From Podarcis raffonei (Eukaryota; Chordata; Lepidosauria; Squamata; Lacertidae), in the NCBI RefSeq assembly GCF_027172205.1, contig NC_070614.1, forward strand, positions 31,992,501 through 32,056,500: a stretch of DNA of 64,000 nucleotides, written 5' to 3'. Shown piece after piece: positions 10,985 to 22,599 of the stretch. Below the pieces are notes generated by a model. It saw nothing but the letters and a program-made list of their open reading frames with translations, was not told the DNA's origin and did not search any database. Both the position numbers and the translations under genes were made by a program. The number at the start of each line of letters is the position of its first letter. The stretch's first letter is position 1.

Positions 10985-11270
10985 AGGGTTTGCCAACCAA
11001 TGGGGGCCAGTGGGCAAATTTTGAATTTTAAGGAACTTGTAGGAGCCAGTCATAATATGGCTGCCACATCTGAAAGAGCAGTGATAGAGGAGTGTGCCAA
11101 ATTGAATAAAATGGGGGGGGGGGGAGTAAACAACGCCCTGCATAATCACTCACAAGATGTGGCACATGCACACCATTTGAATGGCAATGTCCATCAACTC
11201 GCAGGGGGCTAGTCCCCTCAAATATTTTAGGGGGGCCAAGGGACCTTAGCCCCTGGGAGTTGGTGCCTAA
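10985..11270. mobile_element. hAT-like MITE remnants
   Basis: CAGGGTTTGCCAACCAATGG at 10984 and CAGGGGGCTAGTCCCCTC through GGGAGTTGGTGCC at 11202-11264 resemble the ends of the 120-bp hAT MITE at 12357-12476 (CAGGGTTGCCAA / TTGGTGCCCCTG). Boundaries are unclear and no TSD was confirmed. Confidence 0.3.
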
Positions 11271-11995
11271 TCACAGTTCTTTCCATGAGGAAAAAGGCAC
11301 CTGCATCAGCCACCACAACACCCACTCACAAAGAGAACTTCTTTGCATTTCTCCTCTTTTCAGAACAGATGGCAAGGGTGTCCAGTTCTGGCATCCTATG
11401 AAATGTGGGCATGCTTAAGGAATGGGGGAGGGGGCTCTCCATTTACTTGGATGTCAAGAAAGCTACGAATATGAGGTGGAGCCAAGATTCATACATTGAT
11501 TCGAAATGCAGTAAGCCCACAACTTACATGGGGGTTGTGTTCCGGGGATCGTGCCGAAAGCCAAAATCATAGATAGTCAAAGCATACTGGGTTCACTGGG
11601 GCTGGGATTGCCAAAGTCCCCTCCCCCCCAACACCCACCCCCTATCTTATTTCTAAATTTTTGGCCAAGCACGTAAAGCTGGATGTGCACAAGTTTAATG
11701 TGTGTACAGACGATGACTGTAGGTTTCTAGACTGTTGAGGCATCTGTTGTCAGTCCTGGGCCATTACCACACTGCCCTAGCAATCCACATTACAGCTGTC
11801 TACAATTATCACCCTGGCCACTTGCTCTCAACCCAGCAGCTTTTTCTGCTGCCACCAAACATTCTTAGCACTTCTGCACACAGTGCTGCACATGCCATCA
11901 TTTGTGGAGTCCCCGTTGCAAAGGGAGTTATCTTCCAGGAAAAGCTAACCCCCTGTTCAAGACGTCAAATTTTTCTGGCCTCCAAGACTCAGTGC
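11271..11995. other. Stretch without recognisable gene
   Basis: The segment from about 11510 (CAGTAAGCCCACAACTTACATG) to 11720 hints at a worn pogo-like element. The open frame 11735-12037 shows no domain. Confidence 0.35.
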
Positions 11996-12715
11996 TGTGA
12001 GTTTGGGGGTGGCAGGTGGCTAAACCATAGAAATTAATAAACGGGATTTTTATTATTTGGAGTAATGAAGGGAAGATTGCAGGCTAGTGGAAAATTACAG
12101 GCAAAGCTTCATTTCCAAGCCAGGGCCTCACCTGGGATACAGGTGTTAACATGACAAAAGGTGTTTGTGGCCCACCTGAAAGGAATCTTGAGCCTGGGCA
12201 GGCATAAGGTTGCCATTCTGATGGGGGAGTGTTTGAGGGGACAGGAAAAGACAGTCTGGAAAGCAAAGTGTGCTGGGAAGAAGAAGGGACGGGGAGGACA
12301 CACATATCCATCTTGGGCTGGCTGGCTGCAGGCTGGCTGAGAGAGATGCCTTTGACCAGGGTTGCCAATTTGCCCCCCCCCCCACATTAAGAGGGCCCAG
12401 TGACACATTATGCATCCTGCCCCCACCCGGGTTGGGGAACACAGAGGGTGATCACCCCCTATAGTTGGTGCCCCTGCCTTTGACTCCAGTTCTGCACTGC
12501 TGTGGGGAATTAGCCTCTCTTGAAATGACCATGTTGTAAGATCTATACTCCTTCCACACAGACAGAAGGTGAATAAAACATATTAAAGCTATGACAGTCT
12601 CTGCCATGTCTTCCATTCTCCAAAGGAGCACAGACCCTGGGTGAGTGCCTGGAACCCCCTGGAATCTTGCTACCATCCAACAGAGAGTGAGGGTGTCACC
12701 CAACTTTTGTAACCA
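11996..12715 (+). mobile_element. ERV-type LTR (fossil), carrying a hAT MITE
   Basis: It aligns by eye along most of its length with the solo LTR at 41808-42418. Shared blocks are TTATTATTTGGAGTAATGAAG, ATCCATCTTGGGC with GGCTGGCTG, TTGAAATGACCATG, TTCTCCAAAGGA and GCACAGACCCTGGGTGAG. It starts TGTGAG and ends near TGTAACCA, with AATAAA at about 12572. No matching TSD is seen. It is older than the 41.8-kb copy and holds a later 120-bp insertion. Fossil; no internal viral region is present. Confidence 0.55.
12357..12476. mobile_element. hAT-type MITE inserted in the LTR
   Basis: A 120-bp element with ends CAGGGTTGCCAA and TTGGTGCCCCTG (imperfect inverted repeat), flanked by the perfect 8-bp duplication CCTTTGAC at 12349-12356 and 12477-12484. 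The related LTR at 41.8 kb lacks it, which confirms an insertion. Confidence 0.8.
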
Positions 12716-12787
12716 TACTTTAAAGTAGATACAGTGTTGGGGTGGGCAAAGCAAATTGCTCCCTTTCCAGTAATCGAGTCAATCATT

Positions 12788-12792
<5 letters not shown>

Positions 12793-12846
<54 letters not shown>
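12793..12846. repeat. (AG)n microsatellite
   Basis: About 27 AG units in a row. The Ser-Leu repeat reading frames across it on the minus strand are translation of the repeat, not protein genes. Confidence 0.95.
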
Positions 12847-13710
12847 CACCATACAGAGGAAGGTACAAAAATCCAATTAAAATTATCTGTTCCATCTTCC
12901 TTATGAATTTCCAAAGGTGTAGCCATGTTAGCCTCTTGTAGTGAAAACGACACAAAGACTTGTGACACCTTAAAAACAAACAAATTTATGTCATGAGCTT
13001 TCGCTGGGGTGTGGAGAGGGGAGACTCAAGCATGCCAGACTGAAAATGTTCCCCACCCTTAGATTATTTTCTGTTCTGTGGGTGTGCAGGAAATCAACAA
13101 TTCTACCAGTTGCTGTGGAACACAAGTGGGGGAAAGATACTGCAGTCAAATCCTGCTTACAGGCTTCTCATAGCCATTGTGGGAAGTGAATGTTGGACTG
13201 ACCTTTGACATGATCCAGCAGGTCTCTTCTTATGTTAATATGTACAAAGGCTAGTTTGCGAAACTCAGAAGCCAAAGAGTAAACATCCAGAAAACATCCA
13301 GCAATCGGATTCTATTTTGCATTTTGGTTTACTGACAAATCAAATGGTTTGTTTGCAATCCCCTAAGGCTTAGAAATCCTGACAAAATCTCATGACTTCA
13401 AGCGCGTTTGTGACTAAAAGAGACTGAGGGGCTTGATCATCCTAGCAGACTAGTAGTCTCGGTTAAGTGAAACAGGAGTTGTCAGCGGCCCCTGGAATCT
13501 GTTGCATTTATGGAAATAATGCTAACTATGTGCAATGAGAACATGCAAATAAACTCTGGCTCCCAGCGCATCTCCCGGCAAGTCCATCAATGCCAGAGAA
13601 GCAGTCTTTCCCCTGGGGTTGAGTTCTTTCTATACAGGAACATCCTTTCGGGCTGATTAAGAGTGCAAGGGACTCTGGGCACATTGGCAGTGCTTTGTTC
13701 TTAATCAGAT
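12847..13710. other. Stretch without a gene, with a worn interspersed repeat
   Basis: GTAGCCATGTTAGCCTCTTG through GTCATGAGCTTTCGCTGGG at 12918-13005 resembles the widely spread repeat whose better copies make the inverted pair at 51.4-51.8 kb. GATCCAGCAGGTCTCTTCTTATG near 13211 is a LINE/SINE tail motif. The rest looks unique. Confidence 0.35.
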
Positions 13711-13930
13711 GAGAGCCAGTGTGGTGTAGTGGTGAGCGTGTTGGACTAGGACCTGAGAGACTAGGGTTCAAATCCCTGTTCAGCCATGAAGCCCACAGGG
13801 TAATTCTGCATCAGTCACTATTTCTTAGCCTAACAGGGTTGTCGAGAAGGCAAAATGGAGAAAAAGGTGTTTGCCACCTTTTGAACTCCTCGGGGGAAAG
13901 CCAAAGTATAAAAGTAATCTTAAAATAATT
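13711..13930 (+). mobile_element. CORE-SINE (MIR-like)
   Basis: Begins GAGAGCCAGTGTGGTGTAGTG (tRNA-like A box), followed by GGGTTCAAATCCC (B box) and CATGAAGCCCACAGGGTAA with a CAGTCAC core. The layout is that of MIR-like SINEs common in reptiles. Related minus-strand copies are at about 14585-14800 and 48630-48810, and a split copy is at 40334-41200. Confidence 0.65.
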
Positions 13931-14584
13931 AAATGAATCTGGGTGGAATCTTTGCTCTCTCAAGCAGAGGCCCTGGTATAGAACTGGCAGTGTCGCCTAG
14001 TGGTGGGAAAACATCCCGACAGCCGACAATCCTTGGCATTAAAATATAAATTATTGGTGTGTTCTTGTGCTCTTGGCCTGATTGATGTACCGGTATATCA
14101 TGGTGGCCAGTATTAAATTCACTTTTTGTTCTGTTTATTGATTTAATGTTACAATGTTATCTGCTTCATAGCATGCCATTTTTGTTTTAAATTGCTTAGT
14201 GTTCATTTCGTAGAGAACTTGGGTTATGAGACAATTAAAATATGCAATAAATACTGAGTGTTCAATGCACTTCTCATTTATTATCTCAGTCATCCTTTCA
14301 GCTGCCTATAAGGTAGGCCAGTATCATTGTCCCCATACTGCACATTAGAAATGGAAATGCATTAACTTGCCTAAGGCCTCTAGGACATTCACATGGCGGA
14401 GATAATATATGAACTGAGGAATTCCCAGCTCACTGAACAAAACTTACATATACTTATTGCATTTATACCCCACCTTTTTCTAGGATTGTCATACATCCAG
14501 AATTTCCCTTACATACCCAGAATATTGCAGTCTAAAGCAGTGTAGCTCAACAACTTCTTTTTTCACTTTTTGAAATATGGTAAC

Positions 14585-14800
14585 CCTAATTTTTTTCTCT
14601 ATAGCTCAAGGTGGTTTGCATGTTCCCCCTCTCCTCATTTACTCCTCACAACAACCTTGTGAGGTTGGTTAGGCTGAGAGTGAGTGACGGGCCCACCATC
14701 ACCCAGTGAGCTTCGTGGCCAAGTGAGGATCGAAACCTGGTCTCCCAGGTCCGAGTCTGACACTCTAAGCACCACACCTCACTGGCTCTCACTTGCCACA
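14585..14800 (-). mobile_element. CORE-SINE (MIR-like), minus strand
   Basis: Contains CACAACAACCTTGTGAGGTTGG, GGTTAGGCTGAGAG and CACCCAGTGAGCTTCGTGGC. It ends at the right with CACTGGCTCTC, the reverse complement of the GAGAGCCAGTG head. Confidence 0.6.
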
Positions 14801-16127
14801 CGGACACTATATAGTTCCCTCTTCTGTCAGTCAGGAGAGGATAAAATAGCAGAGGTTTTTGAGGGCAGGGTGAAGGGATGGGACAAGGAACTAAGAGTTT
14901 CCTTAAACATCTGTAGGAGCTTTGTTTGTACATGGGCTGGATTGGGCTCAGTTACCAGAGCTCTTGCTCCTTTTGCTCTTTTTCACTTTCCTTTCCTCAC
15001 AGCCCCTTTTTCAGATAAATAGATGACACATAGTCTACACATCTATGCAACAGCTCCCTAATACTATAAGAGCATAAACACAAAGGATCCTTTACATCCG
15101 TGGGGAGAGAGGCCCACATTACAAACATTAGGAGTATCCCCCATTGAAAATACTGGGACTCTCACCTCTGAGTAATTGTGCATAGGATTGGGCTATAAAG
15201 ATTAACATCAGTAGCTTTCCCCAGGGAACTCCAGAATTGTAGTTCTGTAAAGCGCTCGGGTTTTACCACAGATGTCGCTGCTTCCTTTCAAAATGACGTT
15301 TCCCAGGATTACTTGGTGGAAGGGAACCAGGGTATAAATTATGTCAGGTTTACATATAAGCGTAGGCACACCCATAGCCTGTTCTGCCTTTCAGTTACAC
15401 GCACTTTGAAAGGGGAGAAATAGGATTCATTACAAAGCAAAGACCATCTCTGAAGACACCAGCAGCATCAAAGGCAGCTCCGCCTAGAGTGCATTGCAGT
15501 AATCTTGTCTTATCGGAGCTGTACTGTGACCATGCCCATCCAAAAATGGCATAATTGACAAACCAACTCTAGCTGGAAATAGGCACCAAGGCCACCTGGG
15601 CCTCAAGTGACAATGTTGGCTCCAGGACTACTCCCAAACTATGAACCTGCTCCTTCCAGGAGCACACAACCTCACTCAGAACAGGCTGTCTTCACACCTC
15701 CTGGTCTCAAGAACCTGGAACATGTAACACTTCTCTCTTTCAGGATTCGATTTCCACTTCCACATCCAGCCCATCCCTGACTCCAAAAGCCTGTTTAGCA
15801 CCTCACCCATCTCTCCTGATTTGGCCTAACAGTTTTTACAAACTAGCCAACATAAAAAGAGTGGTTTGAATTTTAAGGTAGTGACAGTTCCTTCACCTTG
15901 GTTAAGGAGATCTGGGCTCACATGTAACACTAAGGTTGTGTCACATTACTGTTTACTCAGGCTTCGCTGGTGTTTGAAGCTGCATATGCATGATGTTAGC
16001 CACAATTCATGTGTATCCTGTAGTTTCTTGAGAAACCGTGCCGTTTGTTGTATTTAATGTGTTTTCCCTCAAAGCAGCTTCTGCCTGATTTGAAAACATA
16101 AGCTGTGGTGTTTACATTGGAGGTAAC
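14801..16127. other. Stretch without recognisable gene
   Basis: Around 15225-15320 there is a worn inverted-repeat MITE hint (GAACTCCAGAATTGTAGTTC ... CCCAGGATTACTTGG). From 15440 to 15730 the text (CACCAGCAGCATCAAAGGCAGC, CTCCAGGACTACTCCCAAAC) may be old LINE-derived DNA. No gene is supported. Confidence 0.35.
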
Positions 16128-16534
16128 TGTAATGGTTCTAGGGGTTGCTTGTGCATAAGCCAGTGCAAACACCTGGCTGGGTTGCCTGAGTGAACCTTTT
16201 CTGTCCGGACAGCCACTCACCCGTGGCTGTCTCAATCGCTGGCAGAATCCGTCAGTGGCCGTTTCTTAAACTTCTTCCAGCAAAGAAGCTCTTTGACGCC
16301 TAGTCTCCTCCTACTCTCCCTGCACGGAAGCCTTCTGCACAAGGAGGGCGTAGGCAGCGGAGGACCCTTACTCTCCCCGCTGGTCCCCGGCAAGGAGTCA
16401 TGGGACCGCCTCGCCGCTTCCCCCATCTGCCCCCCTTCTCCACTGGTGCTACGCTGATTCTCTTCCCCAGAAGATGGGCTGCCTCTCCCAATCCTGGGAC
16501 GCTCTCTGGAATCCCTCCGGCACTGATGGCAGTT
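16128..16534 (-). repeat. 3' LTR of the Ty3-type fossil
   Basis: Direct repeat of 18961-19392, starting TGTAATGGTTCTAGGGGTTG on the plus strand. The reading frames inside it (for example 16232-16807) run through LTR sequence and are not separate genes. Confidence 0.85.
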
Positions 16535-18960
16535 CCCTGACATCCACCTCCTCCTCAGGACCCCCACCCCCACCCCTGGCACGATCTTCCGATACCACCT
16601 CCTCTCTCTCCTTGGTCGATGATGCGGGGAATCCCCTGAAGGAACTGTCATCATATTCTGAGGATTCAAAACCAGCCTCCCATCCGCTCGGATCTCTTCC
16701 CGCTGGTTGAACCTCCCAGTCTGATCCTTCTCCCTCGGACACCTCCCCTCCCTCCTCTTCGGAGGCAGGAAAACCCACAAAGTCCCCTTCATCATCTGTA
16801 GGTCCAAATTCTTCCTCCCAGAATCTAGCTAATGATTTGGGCTTATCCGGGAACAAACCGTGGAATTCTTCCACCAGATACCCGTCAGTGATTGATTCAG
16901 CAGGGACCCAAGTATTTTCAGACCTGGGTTCCCCGTCCCAGGCTACCAAGTACTCTACCTGGCAACCTCGCCACCTTGAATCGAGTATTTCCGTGGCTTC
17001 GTTACAGTGTTCCCTCTCCTCTACCCGTGGGTGGGTGGTAGCCCCTCCCTCCCGTCCCGGGAATTCCCGCCCCTCCCTGTAAGGTGAAAGTAGGGACCTA
17101 TGGAACACCGGATGTATCTTCATGCTGTCAGGCAACTTGAGTTTAAATGCCACTGGGTTAACCTGCTGTATTACCTCAAAAGGCCCCAGTTGCCTAGGCT
17201 GCAATTTCTTGCACCCTCCCTTTAGGGGCAACCCTTGGGATGACAACCACACCCGGTCTCCCACCCGTATGGCCTCCCCCTCCCGGCGGTGCCTGTCTGC
17301 CTGCCTCTTGTAAACTTCCTTGGCCCGCTCCAAGTTCAGCCTGAGTTGCTGGTGTAAGGCCTCCATTTCCTCCACAAATTGCTCAGCCGTGGGTACACTC
17401 CATCCTTCCTCCCCCCGCCCCGGAAAGGCCCTGGGGTGACACCTGTAATTGGCCATGAAAGAGCTCATTCCTGTGGACACGTGTTCAGCGTTATTGTACG
17501 CAAATTCAGCCAAAGCTAATTTCTCCACCCAATCGTTCTGTCTCTCGCTGACATAGCAGCGTAGGTACTGCTGGCGTATACCGTTCACTCTTTCGGCTTG
17601 TCCGTTGGTTTCTGGGTGCCTCGAGACAGTCATTCGCATTGGCGGTGTCTGGTGTGTCACTTCCCCTCCCAGGAGTTCCCTGCCATCGATGGTGGTCACC
17701 TGCAAGGGAAAATCTAGTGGCAACAGGTGGAGCTGGTGCTCCAGAGTGAAGTCTCTGCTGAAGAAATTACACGAGCTTCCAGAATCTAGCAGCCCCTCCA
17801 CTTTTACGGGGTGCCCATTTGGGAGTTTTAGCACCACCTCTATGGCTATAGCTGCCTTGGGAGGGTCAGGCTGGGGCACTTCTATTGGTTGCTGGCCTGG
17901 CTGCAGCCCCTGCTGGTTAGCAGCCAGGCTTCATCGTTTCCCTGCACCGGCCCTTCCTCCCCCTTCTCGTCGTGGCCTGCAGCCCCCATCATGCCTTGCC
18001 AGGCTTTTCGTTGAGGGCAGACCTTTGCAAAATGTCCCGGTCGCTGACAGAGGAAACACTTCTTGGTAGTTTTCCACTCCTTCCCCTCCCTTTTCCGGCC
18101 TTCACCAGCGTTTGAAACTTTGCGTGCGCGCGCTCCATCAATTTCCATCGGCTCCGCCACCTGGGAAGGCTCCCTCGGCATCTCCGGAATGCGGTTGCCA
18201 TGGAAACATTCCGCCCTTATCTCCCGCTTCTCCTGAGCCCGTGCTTCCTGGTGTACACCGATTGCAAGCACAGCCTTTGTGAGTTCATCCATCGACCGCG
18301 GACGGGGCACTTGGGACAACTCGTCTTTCACTTCGGGGTTCAAACCCGCTTCAAACAACATTTGTACTGGTTCAGAGTCCAGATCCCACCCGAGCTTGTG
18401 GACTAACATCGCAAAACGTGACCAGTAGTCTCTGACGGACAGGCTCTCCTGCTTGCACCCCATCAGCTCCCTCCGTGTCACGCTTTGCTCCACCTCACTG
18501 GAGAACATCGCGTCCATTGCCTGGTAGAATTTCTTAAGATCTTTCAATGCATCATTCTGCGTCGCCATTAGGGGCCTGGTCCATTCGCGTGCCCCATCCT
18601 GCAGATGTCCAACAATGTAAGCCACCCTCTCCCTGTCATCCGCAAAGTCATTTTTCTGCAATTCCAAAGCGTACTGAATTTCCGTTCGGAAAGCATTGTA
18701 GTCTTGGGGCTTTCCACCAAACTTGTGTACCAGCCCCGGGACCTTCCTCCCTATCGGGGTGGCTCTGACCTGTGCATCCTGATCCCGTCTCTCCTCCAGC
18801 CGCGCAGACAGGGTAGCGACATGCGCCTCCAGGTCTCGGTTCCTCTCGACCAGACCTCGCACCATGGCTTCTTGCTCTGTCTCTCCGGCCGGCCCTGTTT
18901 GGCTCATTGTGCTGCCTCTCCGGGGCTGCGCACAAGCAACGTCAGGGACTGACGGATTGC

Positions 18961-19392
18961 TGTAATGGTTCTAGGGGTTGCTCGTGCATAAGCCAGTGCA
19001 AACACCTGGCTGGGTTGCCTGAGTGAACCTTTTCTGTCCGGACAGCCACTCACCTGTGGCTGTCTCAATCGCTGGCAGAATCCGTCAGTGGCCGTTTCTT
19101 AAACTTCTTCCAGCAAAGAAGCTCTTTGACGCCTAGTCTCCTCCTACTCTCCCTGCGCGGAAGCCTTCTGCGCAAGGAGGGCGTAGGCAGCGGAGGACCC
19201 CTACTCTCCCCGCTGGTCCCCGGCAAGGAGTCATGGGACTGCCTCGCCGCTTCCCCCATCTGCCCCCCTTCTCCACTGGTGCTACGCTGATTCTCTTCCC
19301 CCAGAAGATGGGCTGCCTCTCCCAATCCTGGGACGCTCTCTGGAATCCCTCTGGATTTTGCTCTCTCCCTCCGGCACTGATGGCAGTTCCCA
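18961..19392 (-). repeat. 5' LTR of the Ty3-type fossil
   Basis: On the plus strand it starts TGTAATGGTTCTAGGGGTTG and ends near GATGGCAGTTCCCA. It is nearly identical to the LTR at 16128-16534. On the minus strand it begins TG and ends CA. Confidence 0.85.
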
Positions 19393-21114
19393 TTGCACAT
19401 ATGCAGATGACAGCTTCACTGGAGTTCACAGGGGTTGTAAACACAGCAAAACCAAACAGTTAAAGCACTTTAGGTGAATACATCCCTGCCCAATTTCTGG
19501 TGTGTTCAGCAGTGTGCATATAATGAATCATAAGTGGCTTGAAACAGCAGACAACCTTGCATTTCAAGCCACTAATGAATACACAGCCTTAGCTACAACA
19601 CTAGGTAAGCTTTATAAACCAACTAAAAAGCTTGGTTAATGAGCAACCTTTCAGAAACCTTTGTTAACCTGCTGAGATGGGTTCATACATGGCACTAAGC
19701 CATGGTTTAATAAACCATGTTTTTGGGTTATGTGTGAACCAGGCCAATGAAGAAAGCAGGCACCTCGTTTTGCATGCTCAAAACAGGACTTGCCTTCAGA
19801 TGGTATGTAGTATCACCCTTGATGCTACAACTGCTAGTTACAAGATGTGGGGACTCTGGGATACCCACTTATTTCTCCTTTCAAAACCACTATGCAGTTG
19901 AAAAGGCAGCATTAAAAAAGGAAGATGGGGGCTAGAATGAAATAGGGAACTAGGAAGTGAAAAAAAGGAACTATGAAGAAACTTCACCCTCCCTTGGGTA
20001 CTTGCTTCCTGTTTCTAACTTCTTCCCCTTAAAGGAATATGCTGAGATTGTGCAGTCAGAATCATTTGCTTCTTTTTTTATGTTGGGGTGCACCCCTTTG
20101 AGAACTACAGAGCTGAAAAAATGGCATACAGATGGAAATAATAAATTAAAAAGAGAAAGCTCTTCTCACCCAGGCTTGAGTTCCCACCTGCTTTCTGCTT
20201 CGCCCTCCTTGTTATCTCTTTATTCTGTCCTCAAGAGGCACAGATTCCTGACCCTTCCCTCCCCCTTAACAGCCACTTGATGCCTCTTTCAGGACATAAC
20301 TGAATCCGCCCCACTGCATTAGCCGAAGTGTTGCCCTTTCACGGATCCAGGCACAAGGCCAGTGGCCTCCCACCCTGCAGGCGGCAAGGCTGCGAACAGA
20401 TCGGTATATTTACAAACACCTCTCTGCTCTGCTTTGCAGCCACAGCAGCTGCCACTATGCCAGGGTGACAAGGGTGGAAAGATCCATTTCTAAACCCCTG
20501 ACATTCACTGCCAAACCACCAACATTTTCCCCTCCCGCTCCCCTTCTTTGGTGAATGGATTTCAGCAGGTCTTACTGTGTTGGTTTCAGCAGTCCGATTG
20601 TCAGCGCTGAGCGGTCCCCAAGGAACACAGAGACAAGGCAGAGCTGATGGATGTGTTACTGATCAGGGCAACACCTGTGCAGGGAGGCACGTGCCTTACC
20701 CTCAACTTTCCCTTTAAGAAAGGAATAATTCTAAGCAAGGAGTTTCTACATGCTGCTGAAGTTGAAGGGGAAGGAAATTAACATGCTGATTTCCCTAATT
20801 CAAATTTTCAATTGCAAAATTGCACATTTATAATCCAACATTGTTGGGTTTTTTAAGATTATTGTTTAAAAAGTATCTTCTTACATTTTGGGATATTGAT
20901 GAATTTAGTGTGTTTAGGTAGAGAGAGGGGAGAGTTATAAGTTGTTGAGTTTTTGGTTATTACCTTTGAGTTTTTCACCTTTTAATTCAGTTGTGTTTTT
21001 TAAGCACCCTCCCCCAAAATCATTTTTTAACCAAATTTCAGTTCTCAACTCCCCAAACTTGTGAATAAATGTATCATGTTGTTTCAGTTCATGAAGCCAT
21101 CAATCATCCAGAGA
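19393..21114. other. Stretch without recognisable gene
   Basis: Open frames 19677-19901, 19747-19935 and 19957-20280 have no domain and no splice context that makes a gene. The DNA from 20280 to 20760 is unique-looking and moderately GC-rich. From 20800 to 21060 it is A/T-rich. Confidence 0.4.
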
Positions 21115-21310
21115 TTCCCAGAATGTTTTAACAAGCGCTTCCTCTTCCGAGGGAACACTGGGGATTGTAGTTCTGGGAGTGGAGCAGAGGTCTCCTAACA
21201 ACTCTCACTACCCTTAACAAACTACATATCCCAGGATTCTTCAGAGGAAGCCATGGTTGTTTAAAGTGGTGCCATAGTGCTTTAAATGTATGGTGTGAAT
21301 TTGACCTTTG
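21115..21310. mobile_element. MITE related to 3685-3800
   Basis: Contains GGGGATTGTAGTTCTGGGAG, GTCTCCTAACAACTCTCACTAC, CATATCCCAGGATTCTTCAG and GTTTAAAGTGGTGCCATAGTGC, blocks of a common reptile inverted-repeat element. The left half is worn. Confidence 0.5.
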
Positions 21311-21747
21311 GCTAATAATGCCCAGGAATGACTCCCCCCACCTTCAAATAGGCTGGCCCTATTTGGAATTGGATGAGGGCCAAACTTGCTATCGCCCTAA
21401 ACTCATTAATTTCAAACCATGTCAATGTTGGTTTTAATAGAAGCAGGAGATTACTTTGGTCATATGGGGAAGGGAGGCTTTTTTTAAAAAAAAAGTACAT
21501 CAAAGAAACCACAGCATATACGTGGATTGTGGCTAACGGCTTCAAACACCAGCAGTAGGAGTGCACTACAACCAGGTTAAATGATAATGTGTACACAACC
21601 TATGCCTGAATTCTGCCTTTGAGTCCTCAAGTCAAGTACCTGATAAACCTTGATGGGGTTTTCAAGCTTTCAGTTTGCTCAAACAGTCCAATTGAATACT
21701 CAGTATCCATCATCTTCCCCAAAGGGAAAAATAAGTCTTCTTTTGAA

Positions 21748-22255
21748 TTTCCACAGACCCTCCAAGTGCCCCTATTTCCCAGAGACAATCCTGGATTTAC
21801 AGAAGCTGCCCCGGTTTCTGATTTGATGCCAGAATGTCCCACTTTTATTTAGGACATTCCTATTTTCACTGGGTAAAACCTCAGCACCTAGGACTTGCCG
21901 ATCGCATGGTTGGCGGTTCGAATCCCCGCGGCGGGGTGAGCTCCCGTTGTTCGGTCCCAGCTCCTGCCCACCTAGCAGTTCGAAAGCACCCTTAAGTGCA
22001 AGTAGATAAATAGGTACCGCTTTATAGCAGGAAGGTAAACGGCGTTTCCGTGTGCTGCTCTGGTGCCGGTTCGCCAGAGCAGCTTCATCACGCTGGCCAC
22101 GTGACCCGGAAGTGTCTGCGGACAGCGCTGGCTCCCGGCCTCTAGAGTGAGATGAGCGCACAACCCTAGAGTCTGTCAAGACTGGCCCGTACGGGCAGGG
22201 GTACCTTTACCTTTACCTTTTCTTTTCACTGGAGAGATGTTGAAGGTTACAAAGT
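21748..22255. mobile_element. MITE split by a Sauria SINE
   Basis: The left part runs from AGACCCTCCAAGTGCCCC to CATTCCTATTTTCACTGG (21755-21872); the right part is AGAGATGTTGAAGGTTA (22233-22249). Joined, these match the element whose other copies show CATACCCTCCAACATTTCTC ... near 50222 and 50466 and AGAAATGTTGGAGGGTATG near 22491. The arms (ACCCTCC / GGAGGGT) suggest a DNA-type MITE. Confidence 0.5.
21873..22222 (+). mobile_element. Sauria SINE copy 3
   Basis: Plus-strand Sauria-type SINE with a worn head (GGTTCGAATCCCCGCGGCGG present) and a TTTACCTTTACCTTTT 3' end. A 10-bp TSD, TTTTCACTGG, is at 21863-21872 and 22223-22232, inside an older MITE. Several changes against copies 1 and 2 suggest an older insertion. 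Confidence 0.85.
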
Positions 22256-22283
22256 TATGTGAACCACATACCCCCTCAAGCCA

Positions 22284-22442
22284 AGGAGATAAGTAACTAT
22301 ACAACTTTTAGAAGACATCTGAAGGCAGCCCTGTATAGGGAAGTTTTTAATGTTTGATGTTTAATATGTTTGTATATATGTTGGAAGTGGCTGGGGCAAC
22401 CCAGTCAGATGGGTGGGGTATAAATAATAACATTATTGTTAT
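22284..22442 (+). mobile_element. L2 LINE 3' end
   Basis: Contains TATACAACTTTTAGAAGACATC, GCAGCCCTGTATAGGGAAG, GCTGGGGCAACCCAGTCAGATG and GGGGTATAAATAATAACATTATTG: the last RT codons and 3' UTR of an L2 LINE. Strongly 5'-truncated. Confidence 0.7.
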
Positions 22443-22599
22443 TAATCATGGAATTGTAGAGTTGGAAGTGACCTCCTCCTATTTTCACTGGAGAAATGTT
22501 GGAGGGTATGCTTCCAGTGTTAAAAGGACCTTCCCCAACTCTTATCCTGCTGCTCCCCTCATGGTGCTATTTGCGGGGGGGGGGGAGTAACAGGGAGGG

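Larger units (their letters stand above)
16128..19392 (-). mobile_element. Ty3/gypsy-type LTR retrotransposon with chromodomain (broken fossil)
   Basis: LTR-bounded element on the minus strand, 5' LTR at 18961-19392 and 3' LTR at 16128-16534. In between, gag-like text with a CCHC zinc knuckle is seen in about 18907-17882. Pol-like text in about 17879-16449 shows a retropepsin-like segment (LLDSGSSCNFF), integrase C-terminal text and a chromodomain-like region. The chromodomain places it among the chromoviruses of Ty3/gypsy. The gag resembles the Sushi-ichi-type gag that gave rise to PEG10/RTL genes in mammals. The element is broken, with at least one large break in pol. By eye the LTRs differ by about six substitutions in about 405 bp plus small indels, so the insertion is young on a repeat time scale. 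No clean TSD was found. Confidence 0.85.

Noticed and set aside
12670-12983. Ser-Leu repeat proteins on the minus strand
   Set aside because: They are translations of the (AG)n microsatellite at 12793-12846 in three frames.
16232-16807. 191-aa minus-strand frame as a separate gene
   Set aside because: It runs through the LTR and adjoining sequence of the Ty3-type fossil.
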